From the NCBI GenBank assembly GCA_905250025.1, contig CAJNOJ010000381.1, positions 1 to 64,000 of the forward strand: a stretch of DNA of 64,000 nt, given 5' to 3'. Position 1 is the stretch's first letter, and every line of letters begins with the position of its first letter. The stretch is from Adineta ricciae. Taxonomy: Eukaryota; Rotifera; Eurotatoria; Adinetida; Adinetidae. Positions 32,456 to 46,695 of the stretch are shown piece after piece. The position numbers and the translations under genes were made by a program. The notes below the pieces were generated by a model, which was given only the letters and a program-made list of their open reading frames with translations, did no database searches and was not told the origin of the DNA.

Positions 32456-33805
32456 TTATAAAATAGTGCATGACCATGCGTCTGATAATCTAATTGGTGG
32501 CATTCTATGTTCCAAAGTTAGGAGCGGTTTTAAAGTATCGTATGAACGACGAATTGCCTCGATACCAGCTTCATTACACGTTTCTGCACGTGGAAAGCCT
32601 ACATAAACTACAGAACTGTATAGTACGCTTGTTTCAATCACCTTTCTTTCAGTGCAAATTAGGCCAAGTTTTCTTATCGCTTGCTCTCGTAATTCGCTCT
32701 GTAAAGCATCGTTCGTATTTTCTGCTTTCGTAAAGACAAAAAGAAACCGGCCAGGGTGCGAACGATAATTCAACCAGTCTAAAACTCGCTTGACATTCGT
32801 TTCAACAGCAGATATAATTCGATCAGTTGATAGTACGACAATAACAGCATGAAGTATTTTAAAATTGCGACTCACTCGACCTTTAATAAGATGAAAAATC
32901 TCATCATCAGTAAATCGCGTATCACACAGGCCGATTGTGTCAATGACTAAAACAGTTCGGCGATTTTTAACAACAGTCCTATTGTTCTGATCTTTGTTAT
33001 CAGGAGAGACTGATGTAATATCACCTTGTCCACGTATGAACACGATTTCTGGTGTTACACCTATATGACTAATTCTTGATTCACAAATTACTTGATTGAA
33101 AATCACGTTAATTAAATGACTTTTACCAGCACCGGTAGGACCTATGATTAACACGTTATATGTTGGTTCATCAGCATCAAGATAATAATCAACTTGTGTT
33201 GGAACATAATACGGCTGTAAAAATGAGTAAATTTGATCTCCACTTGCATTTACTTTATTATTCAAAGCTCGAATTCGAATATCAACAGGAAATGTATTCA
33301 CCAGTCGTTTTTGATCGCTCATCATGTAATCACGAAAGATGTTCATTAACAACCCGCCACTTTCCATCTGACTACTTGTCCATCTTCCGTACAAAACATA
33401 ATTCGCAACATGTTCGCAATTACGAAGACATAACGAATAATTTGATAAGCCAACAATCTGATCCATTCGTCGTCGCATGATTTCATCAATTAAACATTCC
33501 GATCGTTGAATTTTTTCATATTCATGACGACATAATGTATTGATATTAACCAAAGCACTATAAATGCTGAGATTCGCTGAGCCAAATTCAATAAAATACG
33601 TTCCATCGCTAACGAACCAATGGTGAAAGCTGACGCCACAATGAGTGCTCAAAGTTCTTCCAAGCCATGCATATTTTCCTACTGCAAAGCACCCTGGTGT
33701 AGCTAAGGTTTTTCGACTAGCCTCTCGAGCATTTTCATCGTAGTGTAACGTATGCCATATCCATGTTTTCTTTTCAGCTTCCAAAAATGAAACTGAGCCT
33801 CCCAT
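32456..33805 (-). CDS. LRAT-like domain + AIG1/GIMAP-type GTPase, lipidation motifs at both ends (copy 1)
   Basis: 449 aa, single exon from the ATG at 33805; the frame extends upstream through what looks like a TTTTCAG acceptor. The N-terminus MGGSVS fits an N-myristoylation signal (Gly2, Ser6). Residues 35-142 carry LRAT/NlpC-P60-type landmarks: HHW (61-63), EFG and NCEHVANYVLYG (129-140), giving catalytic His and Cys. The P-loop GPTGAGKS (222-229), DTIGLCDT (289-296) and TKAE (359-362) mark a P-loop GTPase most like the AIG1/GIMAP group. The last four residues CTIL form a CaaX box, with Leu favouring geranylgeranylation. Family knowledge: LRAT-like enzymes act on lipids as thiol acyltransferases or phospholipases, and GIMAPs act on membranes in immune cells. 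I infer a membrane-bound lipid-acting GTPase. Confidence 0.75.
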   Translation of the reverse strand: MGGSVSFLEAEKKTWIWHTLHYDENAREASRKTLATPGCFAVGKYAWLGRTLSTHCGVSFHHWFVSDGTYFIEFGSANLSIYSALVNINTLCRHEYEKIQRSECLIDEIMRRRMDQIVGLSNYSLCLRNCEHVANYVLYGRWTSSQMESGGLLMNIFRDYMMSDQKRLVNTFPVDIRIRALNNKVNASGDQIYSFLQPYYVPTQVDYYLDADEPTYNVLIIGPTGAGKSHLINVIFNQVICESRISHIGVTPEIVFIRGQGDITSVSPDNKDQNNRTVVKNRRTVLVIDTIGLCDTRFTDDEIFHLIKGRVSRNFKILHAVIVVLSTDRIISAVETNVKRVLDWLNYRSHPGRFLFVFTKAENTNDALQSELREQAIRKLGLICTERKVIETSVLYSSVVYVGFPRAETCNEAGIEAIRRSYDTLKPLLTLEHRMPPIRLSDAWSCTIL

Positions 33806-33984
33806 AGTCACTTGGTACAATCTGAAAACATGCATATGTTTGTCAACGGTGGAAAAGAGTATCTGCACTAGAAAATCAAGGAAGTTTTTGGATAGCTTAT
33901 GTCATCGAGTGCGTGAGTAGTGTTCTAACCCCGTTACACCCGGTAATCATCCAAAACCAGATAATTCACTACGTTGCCATATGC

Positions 33985-34830
33985 AGTTGAATCGGTGTAT
34001 CCAACTCTATACCTAAATAGAAGTGCATCCAGGAAAACTGAGGAATGTGAGTGGATTTGGTGTATCTGTCACAGTTACCATGAGACTTTAGTTAAGTTTG
34101 GAATGCGGGAAAAAAATTAAGGACAAAAATAAGAAGAATAAAAATATCTGTTTTTCTTTCTCTACGCCTTCTATATCCCCGAAATGAAAAAGTCTGTAGA
34201 TCGAAAAATAAAGTCGTCTTTTTTTCTAATTTTTCAACGCTCGGCTGTTCGAAAACAGTTTATTGGTTTAACGCAAGTAAAACTATTTGCTTTTCTCTCT
34301 CTACAACTCCTATATCCCCGAAATGAAAAAGTCTATCGATCGAAAAATAAAATCGTCTTTTTTTCTGATTTGGCAAAGTCTCGCATGTCCTGCTACTCGA
34401 ATAAAATCATATATGTAAAAAAATTCATCGTTTTTTTTCTCTGCATAAAATTTCAATGTCCTGTATACCCTCGCATTGAAAAAAATCAGAGTCAGCATAA
34501 CCAATGGTAATAAAACAAAATTTTTCTTTATTATTTTCAATCTTTCGCCGAAACAGCAACATATGATCAATTGTAAAAACTTTTCTTTTCTATTTTATTG
34601 AATTCTCAATGATCTTTCGGAATTTCGAAATATTTTCGTACACAATTATAGATTCTATTTTTTTCTCTTTAAAACATGAAAAAAATATTGACTTAGATAT
34701 TATTTTGATACTCACGTAGAATCCAATCCTAACTAAATTCTTTAACCAACTGCGACATATCTAGCTCTATACCCAAGTCAGTGTGTGTCGGGAAGCTGAG
34801 GAACGTCAGCGGATTTGGCGTATCCAGCTA
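33985..34830. mobile_element. block-1-specific insertion with direct terminal repeats (candidate)
   Basis: About 70-bp imperfect direct repeats lie at about 33995-34070 and 34757-34833. Both run CTCTATACC...CTGAGGAA(T/C)GT(G/C)AG(T/C)GGATTTGG(T/C)GTATC. They flank about 690 bp that has no counterpart at the matching place in the second block (about 42830-43130). Inside is a further direct repeat (TATATCCCCGAAATGAAAAAG at about 34171 and 34311). No coding capacity. Could be a non-autonomous element, with LTR-like repeats unproven. Confidence 0.45.
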
Positions 34831-34839
34831 TCACCCTCA

Positions 34840-35800
34840 CCCTTAAGATGCAACAATTGATGGAGGTATTTATGCTGCAAAAGTAATCTTTTTATACAAC
34901 AACTTTTTTTTACCACTAAAAACGAAAATTTTTCTCCAATACGTCACATGACGCACGACATCTAGTAATCATGACTCAGTAGATGTGCTTTTTCCATGTA
35001 TTATTTATGTGAATCATGGCTAAATGAGTACAGCAAAGCTATCGTTTCATATGGTGGATAATAACTTTTGAAACTATCCTTTTGTTCGGTTAAAGATTTA
35101 TACTTGAATTGTTTACAAAATAGATGCATTATTCGATGCAAGTCTACTCATTTCATTATATTTCCTTCATTCCATGTATGCATTTTTACTCCACCGTCCT
35201 TTTATCATGAGTAATAGTTTGCCTGTATTGGCAAGACGAAAAATAATGTTATGATTCATTATCTCGCTTAATACATAAGGATAAAAATGCTGTCTTATCT
35301 CACGCACAGTTATGTTGGAAATTTTATACAAAGTGAACAATGTCAGAACGATACCAAATGAGCCAACAAGTAAAACGTGGTTGATCGCAAAAACGCCCAG
35401 ATTTTATTAATAAAGATGTCATAGTGGAAAACGAACTGACCAGAAAGAAAAAGCTACATTCTTCAGTTTTTAATAAATCTCTTGTTTTCGCTGAACTTTA
35501 TCGAATTGTGTCAAGAAAGTTTCCTGCGTATTTTTAATTGATAAGTAGTATTTATGAATTACAGTTGCAGAGAAAGCTTCGAAGAATCCATTCGATAGAA
35601 AAATCAAAACAACAACAAAGATAACCTTGTGAAAAGTATTGGACGAAAACAAAATAATGACACATCGCAATAATGTTTACGCTTCGACTGTAGAAAGTAA
35701 CGCTTGATTTCACATTAGTCAACGGAAATCTTTTTTTTTATACACTCGCAATGGGAATATATCTTCATTTGTTGATGATTTTCAACTTTTGAGAGGTGTA
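34840..35800. other. block-1 spacer with a short conserved minus-strand frame
   Basis: The 66-codon minus-strand frame at 35470-35670 is almost identical to 43713-43913 (two replacements). It has a hydrophobic segment (VIFVVVLIFLSNGFFEA) followed by a polar tail. It has no in-frame ATG and may be an exon or chance. The rest is non-coding, and collinear with 43130-44040. Confidence 0.35.
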
Positions 35801-35802
35801 AT

Positions 35803-36257
35803 ATGTCTTGGAAAGAGAAACTACGTCGTTCATCAACAGAAAAATCCTCGCCACCATCATCGTCAATTAGAAAAGGAGGTAACGAACTTTCGAATACATT
35901 CGTTCCCAACGAAATCCAAGAGAACAATATTTCAATCCCATCATCAGCCTCGACAGCTCATCCACTACAACCAGTTGCTTCCTTCTCCGCCTTAGGTACT
36001 TCCGCTCAACAATGGGCATATCAGCGAGGTGCCCAATCAGCACTTGCGATTACAGATCAAATTGAAGCTGATATACGAGAGGCTAGAAATATCATCGCTA
36101 ATTATTCTATCGAACCCTTAGAATTTTTGCATCTCGGTAAGTCAATCAAACATAATCGTCTCATGAGACTATTCAAACAAGAATTTTAGTTGATCGTTGG
36201 ATTCAGCAACTTCTGAACGAATTTCTACAACTACGCGAGCATTTCAAACATCAATTG
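35803..36257 (+). pseudogene. 5' fragment of dynamin-like GTPase, cut by the scaffold join
   Basis: Exon 1 (35803-36136) and the first 68 nt of exon 2 (36190-36257) match the complete gene at 44048-46624, with the same intron position and a similar length. The gene then stops at the n at 36258 and is followed by unrelated minus-strand sequence. The GTPase domain is not present. Its missing 3' half could be the fragment at 61256-62471, but the middle of about 900 nt is absent from the window. The break may be purely an assembly effect. Confidence 0.7.
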
Positions 36258-36258
36258 N
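36258..36258. other. scaffold join (single n)
   Basis: Joins a truncated dynamin-like gene to a truncated coiled-coil gene on the opposite strand. The right-hand contig begins at the same base of the coiled-coil gene as the contig after 27377, which is a repeat-induced graph break. Confidence 0.85.
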
Positions 36259-37305
36259 GGTGTTTGGCCTCCATTATTTCCTACGAATCCTGCAGCGCCA
36301 CCAGCCGAAGAACCCGATGATCTTCTTCCTGTGAAACCACTCAACATGAAAGCAGCGGATTCGGCGGCTAAATTTACGGCTTTGAGCATGCCACCAACGA
36401 AATCCCGTAGTATAGCTTTGTATCCCGTCGGTATATCATTCAAGGCTTTGTAATAGACTGATTCAGCTCTATTCGCTGCCTCAGTCGCTTGTTTATGATA
36501 TTCAGCGCGTATTTTCTCTTGTTTCTCTAGGCCTTCCTTCTGCTCGCGCAGTACTTGCATTTCTCTTTCATTTTGTTCCACGTGTTGTATATGATTGCTT
36601 TCTGTTTCCGCTGTGGACTGAATCACTTCTGCAAGAAGGTCCATTACTCGCTCGAATTCTCTCCTTGTCTTGTTTGTTTCTGCGACACATTCATTACCGG
36701 TATCTTCAATATTTTTCAAGACTCGGGGTAATAAACGAGCTATAGTACGTTGTGGAAATTTTCCAGCAAGAAGTTTCAGTGCAGTTCTGATATGCTTTGG
36801 TATTTGAATCATTCTCAGCTGGATCATGTGCATCGTTGAATCACCGCTCAAAAATGCTTTGTAGCCTTCTGCAATACAAAGAGAACCGTATGCATTAAAA
36901 CTCGTCACAAATTGAGCTTCGTGTTTTACCATGTGACAATTGTAAAAGTGTGGCTCGAAACGAATCCGGGCGTTGAATATAAGTAAATGTACGATTTGGT
37001 GAAAATGCACGAAGAGATACTTCCTTTGTGCTAGAAACAATAAGTAACTGTGCTAATAACTGTATTGTCATAGGTGCAACGAGCATTGATTCTTCCCAAC
37101 TAGTGTCAACTTCAATTCTTTCCATTAAAGCGTTGAGAATCGGCTTTTTCAATGTTGAATCAAGATCTTTAAAAAAAGTCGAATATCGATGTTAACCCAT
37201 GTGTAGAGATTGATGCTTACCTTTTGTTTCTCGAACGCTAGGTGTATGAGAATACACATATCCCATGTTCAAAAGAAAGACTATTCCAATAAAAATACTG
37301 GACAT
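36259..37305 (-). CDS. secreted coiled-coil protein 2, second copy (3' end missing)
   Basis: The ATG at 37305 starts the same signal peptide exon (MSSIFIGIVFLLNMGY), followed by the same second and third exons as 28428-25964. Identity is high, with scattered replacements (for example V to A in the hydrophobic region and KQH to IQH in the coiled coil). It ends at the n at 36258 within the Gly/Ala-rich region, so the C-terminal half is not represented. Partial because of the assembly break rather than a visible mutation. Confidence 0.7.
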
Positions 37306-37309
37306 GATT

Positions 37310-38804
37310 CAGTGCGCAGAAATAATTTTTTTTGTAAGTGTTTCTGTCTCGTTGACATATCCGTGATATTTATACATATCAGAACTTCATACATAGAATG
37401 GATGGGAATTCCCATCTTATGTTCTGTATGAAATATTGTTATTCTGGGATAAATGATATTCTTATCTACTGTGACGAAAGAAACAGAAAAGAAAAGTATA
37501 CAACAACTGTCATTTAGGCTATATGTACGATAATATTGTATGGGAAAGAAAATCATGTACCCAGCACAAAAACGAATGAATTATTACGAAGCTAATTTCA
37601 TCTTAATGTTGATAGTCGGGATAATACAACGAGAAAAAGTGTTTCTCCACCGGGAGAACGATACTCTCTTATCATCCTCATTCACTAGTTCGATATAATT
37701 CTAATGTATCTTAAGTAAAGACAAAGTTTTTATGTTGGCAAATTGAAGAATGAAGAATCACTTGAAACACCGCCGAGACATGTTCCTTGCATTGAAAAAG
37801 CCACTGAAGCAATCGCCACATTGTTAAATGAATGTAAAAAAACAAACTATCGTAAATGAGTAATATCTTTTTCCAAATGACAGCCACCAATGAATTGATC
37901 GCGTCTACATTCTTCGAAACCAATAGTTATTCGACATTTGATGAACTTTTTATAACATGTCGAAAAATAATTTCATTGACATTGTTTCGAATTTCGATTA
38001 AATTAACATACTGAACAGATTCGCATAGAATATGAGAAATTTTATCGAAACATACCATGGAGAAGGTTATCGATTGTGTAAGGTACATCTATTGGAAATA
38101 TTTTGAAAGTTTAGCGTTACTGCCTGGATATTGTTTGTAATACGTGGCATAATATAAAATAAAAATAACGAATAATAGATTCGTATATACTAATGGATAA
38201 TAATCAAAAGATAAGACAAGTGACCTTAAATAGTTGTTACCGATTTTGGTTATAGAAAAAAGCAATTTTAGTGTAGGTTCAACTTTGTTCAGGATGAATA
38301 ATTCGCCTAGTGAGTCTGTTCGTTGAAGTAAAGTTTTCATTTCGCGAATGGTAATGAAGATGAATAGTACTATATGAAACAATCTAAGAATGGAAAAGAT
38401 CAAATAGATCGCGGATTAAACACGAAGTTAAGAGCGACGGTTCATCGTTTTTCATAGCAACGCGTACGAACTGTACCGTTTCTCCGTTTGATGACTGTTT
38501 GTCATTTGACGTTTTTCTTTTTCGAAGTAAGATAAAAGTTTTTTTTTTCTATTCCTCGAGTAAATAATAAAAACAGTGAATGAATAATGTTTTTTCATTT
38601 TTCTTTGACGCCTCATGCGCTTTTTTCTTCAAAGCGAACGATTAAAGGTGAGTATTTATTATGAATACCGTGGCGTTGATTGTCTTGCACCACAATGATT
38701 AAAATATACTGCCGACATAAATTTTGATCGATCAATGAGAAAACCGTACGACGTTGTCTATTTATTTTAGTGTAGTTGAAACAGAACAATTCAATTTCGA
38801 CATC
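37310..38804. other. block-2 spacer, collinear with 28440-29879
   Basis: Same order of sequence as block 1 with substitutions and small indels. An extra stretch of about 70 nt at 37869-37945 is absent from block 1, and some block-1 segments are missing. The 38089-38403 minus-strand frame corresponds to 29074-29481. No confident gene. Confidence 0.45.
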
Positions 38805-41114
<2,310 letters not shown>

Positions 41115-41381
41115 ATCAAGATAATAAAAAATGCATTAGAACAATTCTTTGCATATCAATAGAGTATTCGACTTGTCAACTGACATCCGTTTCTACATGA
41201 AAGCATGATACATCGATTAGTAAAGATTTATTCAAAAGTTTCTTGAGTTAAAAGGAAGATATACAATTATTTAATGATGTTGCAGAAACTAAAACATACG
41301 AATTCTTTTCTAAAAAATAAATATTCCAATTTCTTCATCTTCACTAGTTCTTTCATAAGTATGGCACTTCGTTAATCACCA

Positions 41382-42731
41382 TTATAAAATAGTGCATGAC
41401 CATGCGTCTGTTAATTTGATTGGTGGCGTTCTATGTTCCAAAGTTAGGAGCGGTTTTAAAGTTTCGTATGAACGACGAATTGCCTCGATACCAGCTTCAT
41501 TACATGTTTCTGCACGTGGAAAGCCTACATAAACTACGGAACTGTACGGCATGCTTGTTTCAATCACCTTTCTTTCGGTGCAAATTAGGCCAAGTTTTCT
41601 TATCGCTTGCTGTCGTAACTCACTTTGTAGGGCAGCATCCGTGTTTTCTGCTTTTGTAAAGACAAAAAGAAATCGACCAGGGTGCGAACGATAATTCAGC
41701 CAGTCTAAAACGCGTCTGACATTTGTTTCAACAGCGGATATGATTCGATCAGTTGATAGTACGACAATAACAGCATGAATTATTTTAAAATTGCGACTTA
41801 CTCGACCTTTAATAAGATGAAAAATCTCATCATCAGTAAATCGCGTATCACACAGGCCGATTGTGTCAATGACTAAAACAGTTCGACGGGTTTTAACAAC
41901 AGTCCTATTGTTCTGATCTTTGTTATCAGGAGAGACTGATGTGATATCACCTTGTCCGCGTATGAACACGATTTCTGGTGTTACACCTATATGACTAATT
42001 CTTGATTCACAAATTACTTGATTGAAAATCACGTTGATTAAATGACTTTTTCCAGCACCGGTAGGACCTATGATTAACACATTATACGTTGGTTCATCAG
42101 CATCAAGATAATAATCAACTTGTTTTGGAACATAGTACGGCTGTAAAAATGAGTAAATGTGCTCTCCACTTGCATTCACTTTATTAGTCAAAGCTCGAAT
42201 TCGAACATCGACAGGAAATGTATTCACCAGTCGTATCTGATCGCTCATCATGTAATCACGAAAGGCGCTCATTAACAACCCGCCACTTTCCATCTGACTA
42301 CTTGTCCATCTTCCATACAAAACATAATTGGCAACATGTTCGCAATTACGAAGACATAACGAATAATTTGATAAACCAACAATCTGATCCATTCGTCGTC
42401 GCATGTTTTCATCGATTAAACATTCCGATCGTTGAATTTTCTCATATTCATGTCGAGATAATGTATTGATATTAACCAAAGCACTGTAAATATTTAGATT
42501 CGCTGAGCCAAATTCAATAAAATATGTTCCATCGCTAACGAACCAATGCTGGAAGCTGACGCCACAATGAGTGCTTGAAGTTCTCCCAAGCCATGCATAT
42601 TTTCCTACTGCAAAGCATCCCGATGTAGCTAAGGTTTTTCGACTAGCCTCTCGAGCATTTTCATCGTAGTGTAGCGTATGCCATATCCATGTTTTCTTTT
42701 CAGCTTCCAAGAACGAAATTGAGCCTCCCAT
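41382..42731 (-). CDS. LRAT-like domain + AIG1/GIMAP-type GTPase (copy 2)
   Basis: 449 aa, same length as copy 1. It keeps MGGSIS at the start, the HW and NCEHVANYVLYG landmarks, GPTGAGKS, DTIGLCDT, TKAE and the CTIL terminus. One difference is QHW for HHW; the His preceding Trp, the likely catalytic one, is kept. All functional motifs, including both lipidation signals, are conserved, which argues they matter. It is convergent with the ZZ gene, the same arrangement as in block 1. Confidence 0.75.
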   Translation of the reverse strand: MGGSISFLEAEKKTWIWHTLHYDENAREASRKTLATSGCFAVGKYAWLGRTSSTHCGVSFQHWFVSDGTYFIEFGSANLNIYSALVNINTLSRHEYEKIQRSECLIDENMRRRMDQIVGLSNYSLCLRNCEHVANYVLYGRWTSSQMESGGLLMSAFRDYMMSDQIRLVNTFPVDVRIRALTNKVNASGEHIYSFLQPYYVPKQVDYYLDADEPTYNVLIIGPTGAGKSHLINVIFNQVICESRISHIGVTPEIVFIRGQGDITSVSPDNKDQNNRTVVKTRRTVLVIDTIGLCDTRFTDDEIFHLIKGRVSRNFKIIHAVIVVLSTDRIISAVETNVRRVLDWLNYRSHPGRFLFVFTKAENTDAALQSELRQQAIRKLGLICTERKVIETSMPYSSVVYVGFPRAETCNEAGIEAIRRSYETLKPLLTLEHRTPPIKLTDAWSCTIL

Positions 42732-42749
42732 GATCACTTGGTACAATCT

Positions 42750-44040
42750 GAAAACATGTATATGTTTGCCAACGGTGGGAAAAAAGTATCTGCACTAGAA
42801 AATCAAGTAAGTTTTTGGATAGCTTTTGCCATCGGGTGCGTTGTTGTTGAAATTAGTCAACGAATTACGTGTGATTGATGAGTAATCGGATACAACATGT
42901 ATATTTTGCGATGTTTCGAAACATTTTAAGGATTTATTTCAAGATGTTTTCAATAAAGATTCATGGTATAAGAGATGCAACATGAGAGGATTCAAGGTCA
43001 ACCATTTAATCCTTGAAGGTATTCAAAACATCGAAACGTATGTATCTAATAATTAATTACTCACCAACTACATATAATTCGGCTACTTAGACAAAGTAAT
43101 CTTTCAATAGCCCTTATATGCAACAATAGATGCAGGTATTTATTGACGGAAAAGTCACCATTTTTGTACGACAGCGTTCGTTTATCACTAAAACAAAAAA
43201 AATTTCCAACACGTCATACGGCTGATGACATGTAGTAATTATGACTCAGTAACTGTGTTTTTTCCATGTATTATTTATGTAATCATGGCCCATCATCAAT
43301 ATATGAGTAAACGAAAATTATCATTTCATATGATAGATAATAACTTTTGAAACTATCCTTTTGTTCTGTTAAAGATTCATACTTGAATTGCTTGCAAAAT
43401 GAAAGTATTATTCGATGCAAGGCTACTCATTTCATCATATGTCCTTCACTCCATGTATGCATTTTTACTCCACCGTCCTTTTATCATGAGTAATAGTCTG
43501 CCTGTATTGACACGACGAAAGATAAAGCTATGATTCATTATCTCAGGCACAGTTATATTGGAAGTTGTATACAAAGTGAATAATGTCAGAACGATACCAA
43601 CTGAGCCAACAAGTAAAACGTGGTTGATCGCAAAAACTCACTGATTTTGTTAATAAAGATGTCATGGTGGAAAACAAACTGACCAGGAAGAAAAAGCTGC
43701 GTTCTTCAGTTTTTAATAAATCTCTTGTTTTCGTTGAACTTTATCGAATTGTGCCAAGAAATTTTCCTGTGTATTTTTAATTGATAAGTAGTATTTATGA
43801 ATTACAGTTGCAGAGAAAGCTTCGAAGAATCCATTCGATAGAAAAATCAAAACAACAACAAAAATAACCTTGTGAAAAGTATTGGACGAAAACAAAATAA
43901 TGACACATCGCAATAATGTTTACGCTTCGACTGTAGAAAGTAACGCTCGATTTCACATTAGTCTACGGAAATTTTTTTTTTGTCATACACTCGCAATGGG
44001 AATGTATCTACATTTGTTGATGATTTTCAACTTCTGAGAG
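42750..44040. other. block-2 spacer
   Basis: Lacks the roughly 750-bp insertion of block 1 and instead has about 250 nt of unrelated AT-rich sequence at 42840-43100. From about 43130 it is collinear with block 1 and includes the 66-codon frame at 43713-43913. No confident gene. Confidence 0.45.
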
Positions 44041-44047
44041 GTGCAAT

Positions 44048-46624
44048 ATGTCTTGGAAAGAGAAGTTACGTCGTTCATCAACAGAAAAATCTTCGCCACC
44101 ATCATCGTCAATTAGAAAAGGAGGTATCGAGCTTTCGAATTCATTCGTTCCCAACGAAATCCAAGAGAACACTATTTCAACCCCATCGTCAACCTCGACA
44201 GTTCATCCACTACAACCAGTTGCTTCTTTCTCCGCCTTAGGTACCTCTGCTCAACAGTGGGCATATCAGAGAGGTGCCCAATCAGCACTAGCAACTACAG
44301 ATCAAATTGAAGCTGATATACGAGAGGCTAGAAATATCATCGCTAATTATTCTATCGAATCCTTAGAACTCTTGCATCTCGGTAAGTCGATCAAAGATAA
44401 TCGTCTCCTGCGATCGTATTCAAACGATACTTTTTAGTTGATCGTTGGATTCAGCAACTTCTGAACGAATTTCTACAACAACGCGAACATTTCAAACATC
44501 AATTGATGGAAATATGGGCGAAAGAAGATCTGACAAGTACTCAATACGATGACAACGAACGACTACGAAAAGTTTACACGGCATTAATTCAATTAGAAAA
44601 GGCTCGTGATGGTATTCTCTCACGCGACTCTTTCGACGAATTATACAATTTTCTCGGCAAAATCAATGACAATAACTTCTCCGAAATGAAAGAAAAGTTC
44701 AATTCAGTGCTTGAACATTATCTCAATATTCTACACCATTTGAGCATCATAGACAAAGAACTGAAGTTCGGTAATTATGATAATCATGTGTTCGATATCA
44801 AAGATAAATTATTAAGACTAAAAAAGCGATTCGACAAAGAATATCATACGATTTGCATTGTCGGATTAGAAAAGGCAGGCAAATCGACATTTATCAATGC
44901 ACTGCTTGGTCATGAGCTTCTTCCAACAGCGAGCGAACGTTGTACGCAGATCCGTACTGTTATTAAGCCATTTCTTCAAACCAATGATGCTCAACTATGC
45001 GCAAAGATTCACTTTTATGACGATAATCATTTCCGTGTGCTTTTCGAGAAAATGGCCAAGAAAAGCAATGAAACCGAACAGCAGTTTCTTCATCGTAAAG
45101 ACGAAGTTTTACGGAAAAGAGAAAGTTTAAAAACGAAATTTCCCGAAGAAAATCTGTGTATCGATGCGCACAATGAACGTGCGTCGTTCATCAAACAACT
45201 AAATGATTACATTACCGGAGAAGTGTATGTGAACATTGTTAAAGAAGTGGAGATTTATACAAGTAAACTTCCAGGTATGGATGATTGATTCAAAAGAAAA
45301 CAAGATTGTTTATTACCTATTTTTAGGAAAGAACTATGAACTTCTCGATGTCCCAGGCTTTGATTCACCTATCAAAGAACATCGTGATGCTGCTATTGAA
45401 GCGATTCGATCCGCTGATACATTTCTTTTTCTTACCAGTGGCCAACAACCAAGCTTAACAGGCCCACAAATTAATCTTCTTCAAGAAATTCAGCAGAATC
45501 ATCTCGAAGCCATGCAACGTGCTTTCGGAATCATCACCAAACTTGATCTTTGCCAAACAGCAGCCATGTATCAAGAGCACTATGAGAAAACATTTGCCGA
45601 ACTCATAGAAAAGCGCTTCAAACCAGATCGTATCTACGCAACTTGTTCGCGACTTGAAATTTCCAACGACAACTCCGAAGAATTTCACGTCATCTCTCGG
45701 AAACTGCAAAGCTTTGGTGATAATTTAACTGGTGGGTTCCAGCGATGTCGAGATAGTTTAAATAAATTCATCGAATGGGATCTACCGAAAACACATTTAA
45801 AGCAACTGATTGATGTGGGCAAAATGAAACTGCTCCAGCTAATTCACGAGCGTATCGAAAAAATCAAAGACAAACGAATTTTGCCAGAAAATCTGACAAG
45901 CATCTCAATCGAGGAGTACATTACGCAAAAAACAATGAAAGATTGGGATAAAACTTATTATAATGATTTCTTTCAACCAATTTTCGATCACGCGAATTAT
46001 TGGCATACGATGATTGTGACGAAAGAACGCGCGATATTTATTGAAGATGTTAAACAGAAGTTTCGTGAAACATTTCATGATGTGACAAAGGAATTTATGC
46101 AGCAAAAGTTTCCTATTGAACAATTAGCCTGTGAACAATACACAGCATCAAAATTACAGTTGAACATTCATCCTATTGATAATCAAATTCGAGAAAAATT
46201 AACTTTCGATTTGGAAAATCATATGGACACAACGGCGAAAATTCTCGCCGAATATTTATATTATAAATACATTTGCGAATTAGAAAATATTCTCAATAAG
46301 ATATCATCACCCACACAAGATCTATATCGAACGAAGTTAACATTAGAAAAATGCATTTATCAAGTTCATGCATTGGTTCTGAGAGTCTGTCGACCAGTCA
46401 TTACTGCAACTTTACGATATTCATATTTAGATCTGTCTGCGAAACAAGACGCAATTAATGAATTGATTTACATTGCGCCGACTGTTGCTTTCAACATAGC
46501 CAATATTCCAGATTCGGACGACAACGGTGATTTGCTTGGAACACAAATACTTGCGTCAGCAGAATCGTTAGCTGATAGAAGTGAAATGACCACATCGATT
46601 ATCAGGACACTTTTTAAGAAGTAA
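44048..46624 (+). CDS. dynamin-like GTPase
   Basis: Exons 44048-44381, 44438-45274 and 45327-46624 (introns 56 and 52 nt, phase 1) give 822 aa. A Ser-rich N-terminus and a helical region (about 112-250) precede the G domain. That domain has G1 GLEKAGKS (254-261), a plausible G2 Thr in the following helix, G3 DVPG (398-401) and G4 TKLD (461-464). A long helical C-terminal region without PH or proline-rich domain follows. This fits the wider dynamin superfamily, closer to bacterial dynamin-like or stress/immune GTPases than to classical dynamin. Such proteins remodel or tubulate membranes. It sits between the LRAT-GTPase and the ART-TPR gene. The second 5' copy is at 35803 and a 3' copy at 61256. 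Confidence 0.78.
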
Positions 46625-46695
46625 CGAGATATGGTTTCTCAGGTGACTTATACGCGTACAGTCATGTTTTTTGTAGTTTAAAAGATAAATACTTC

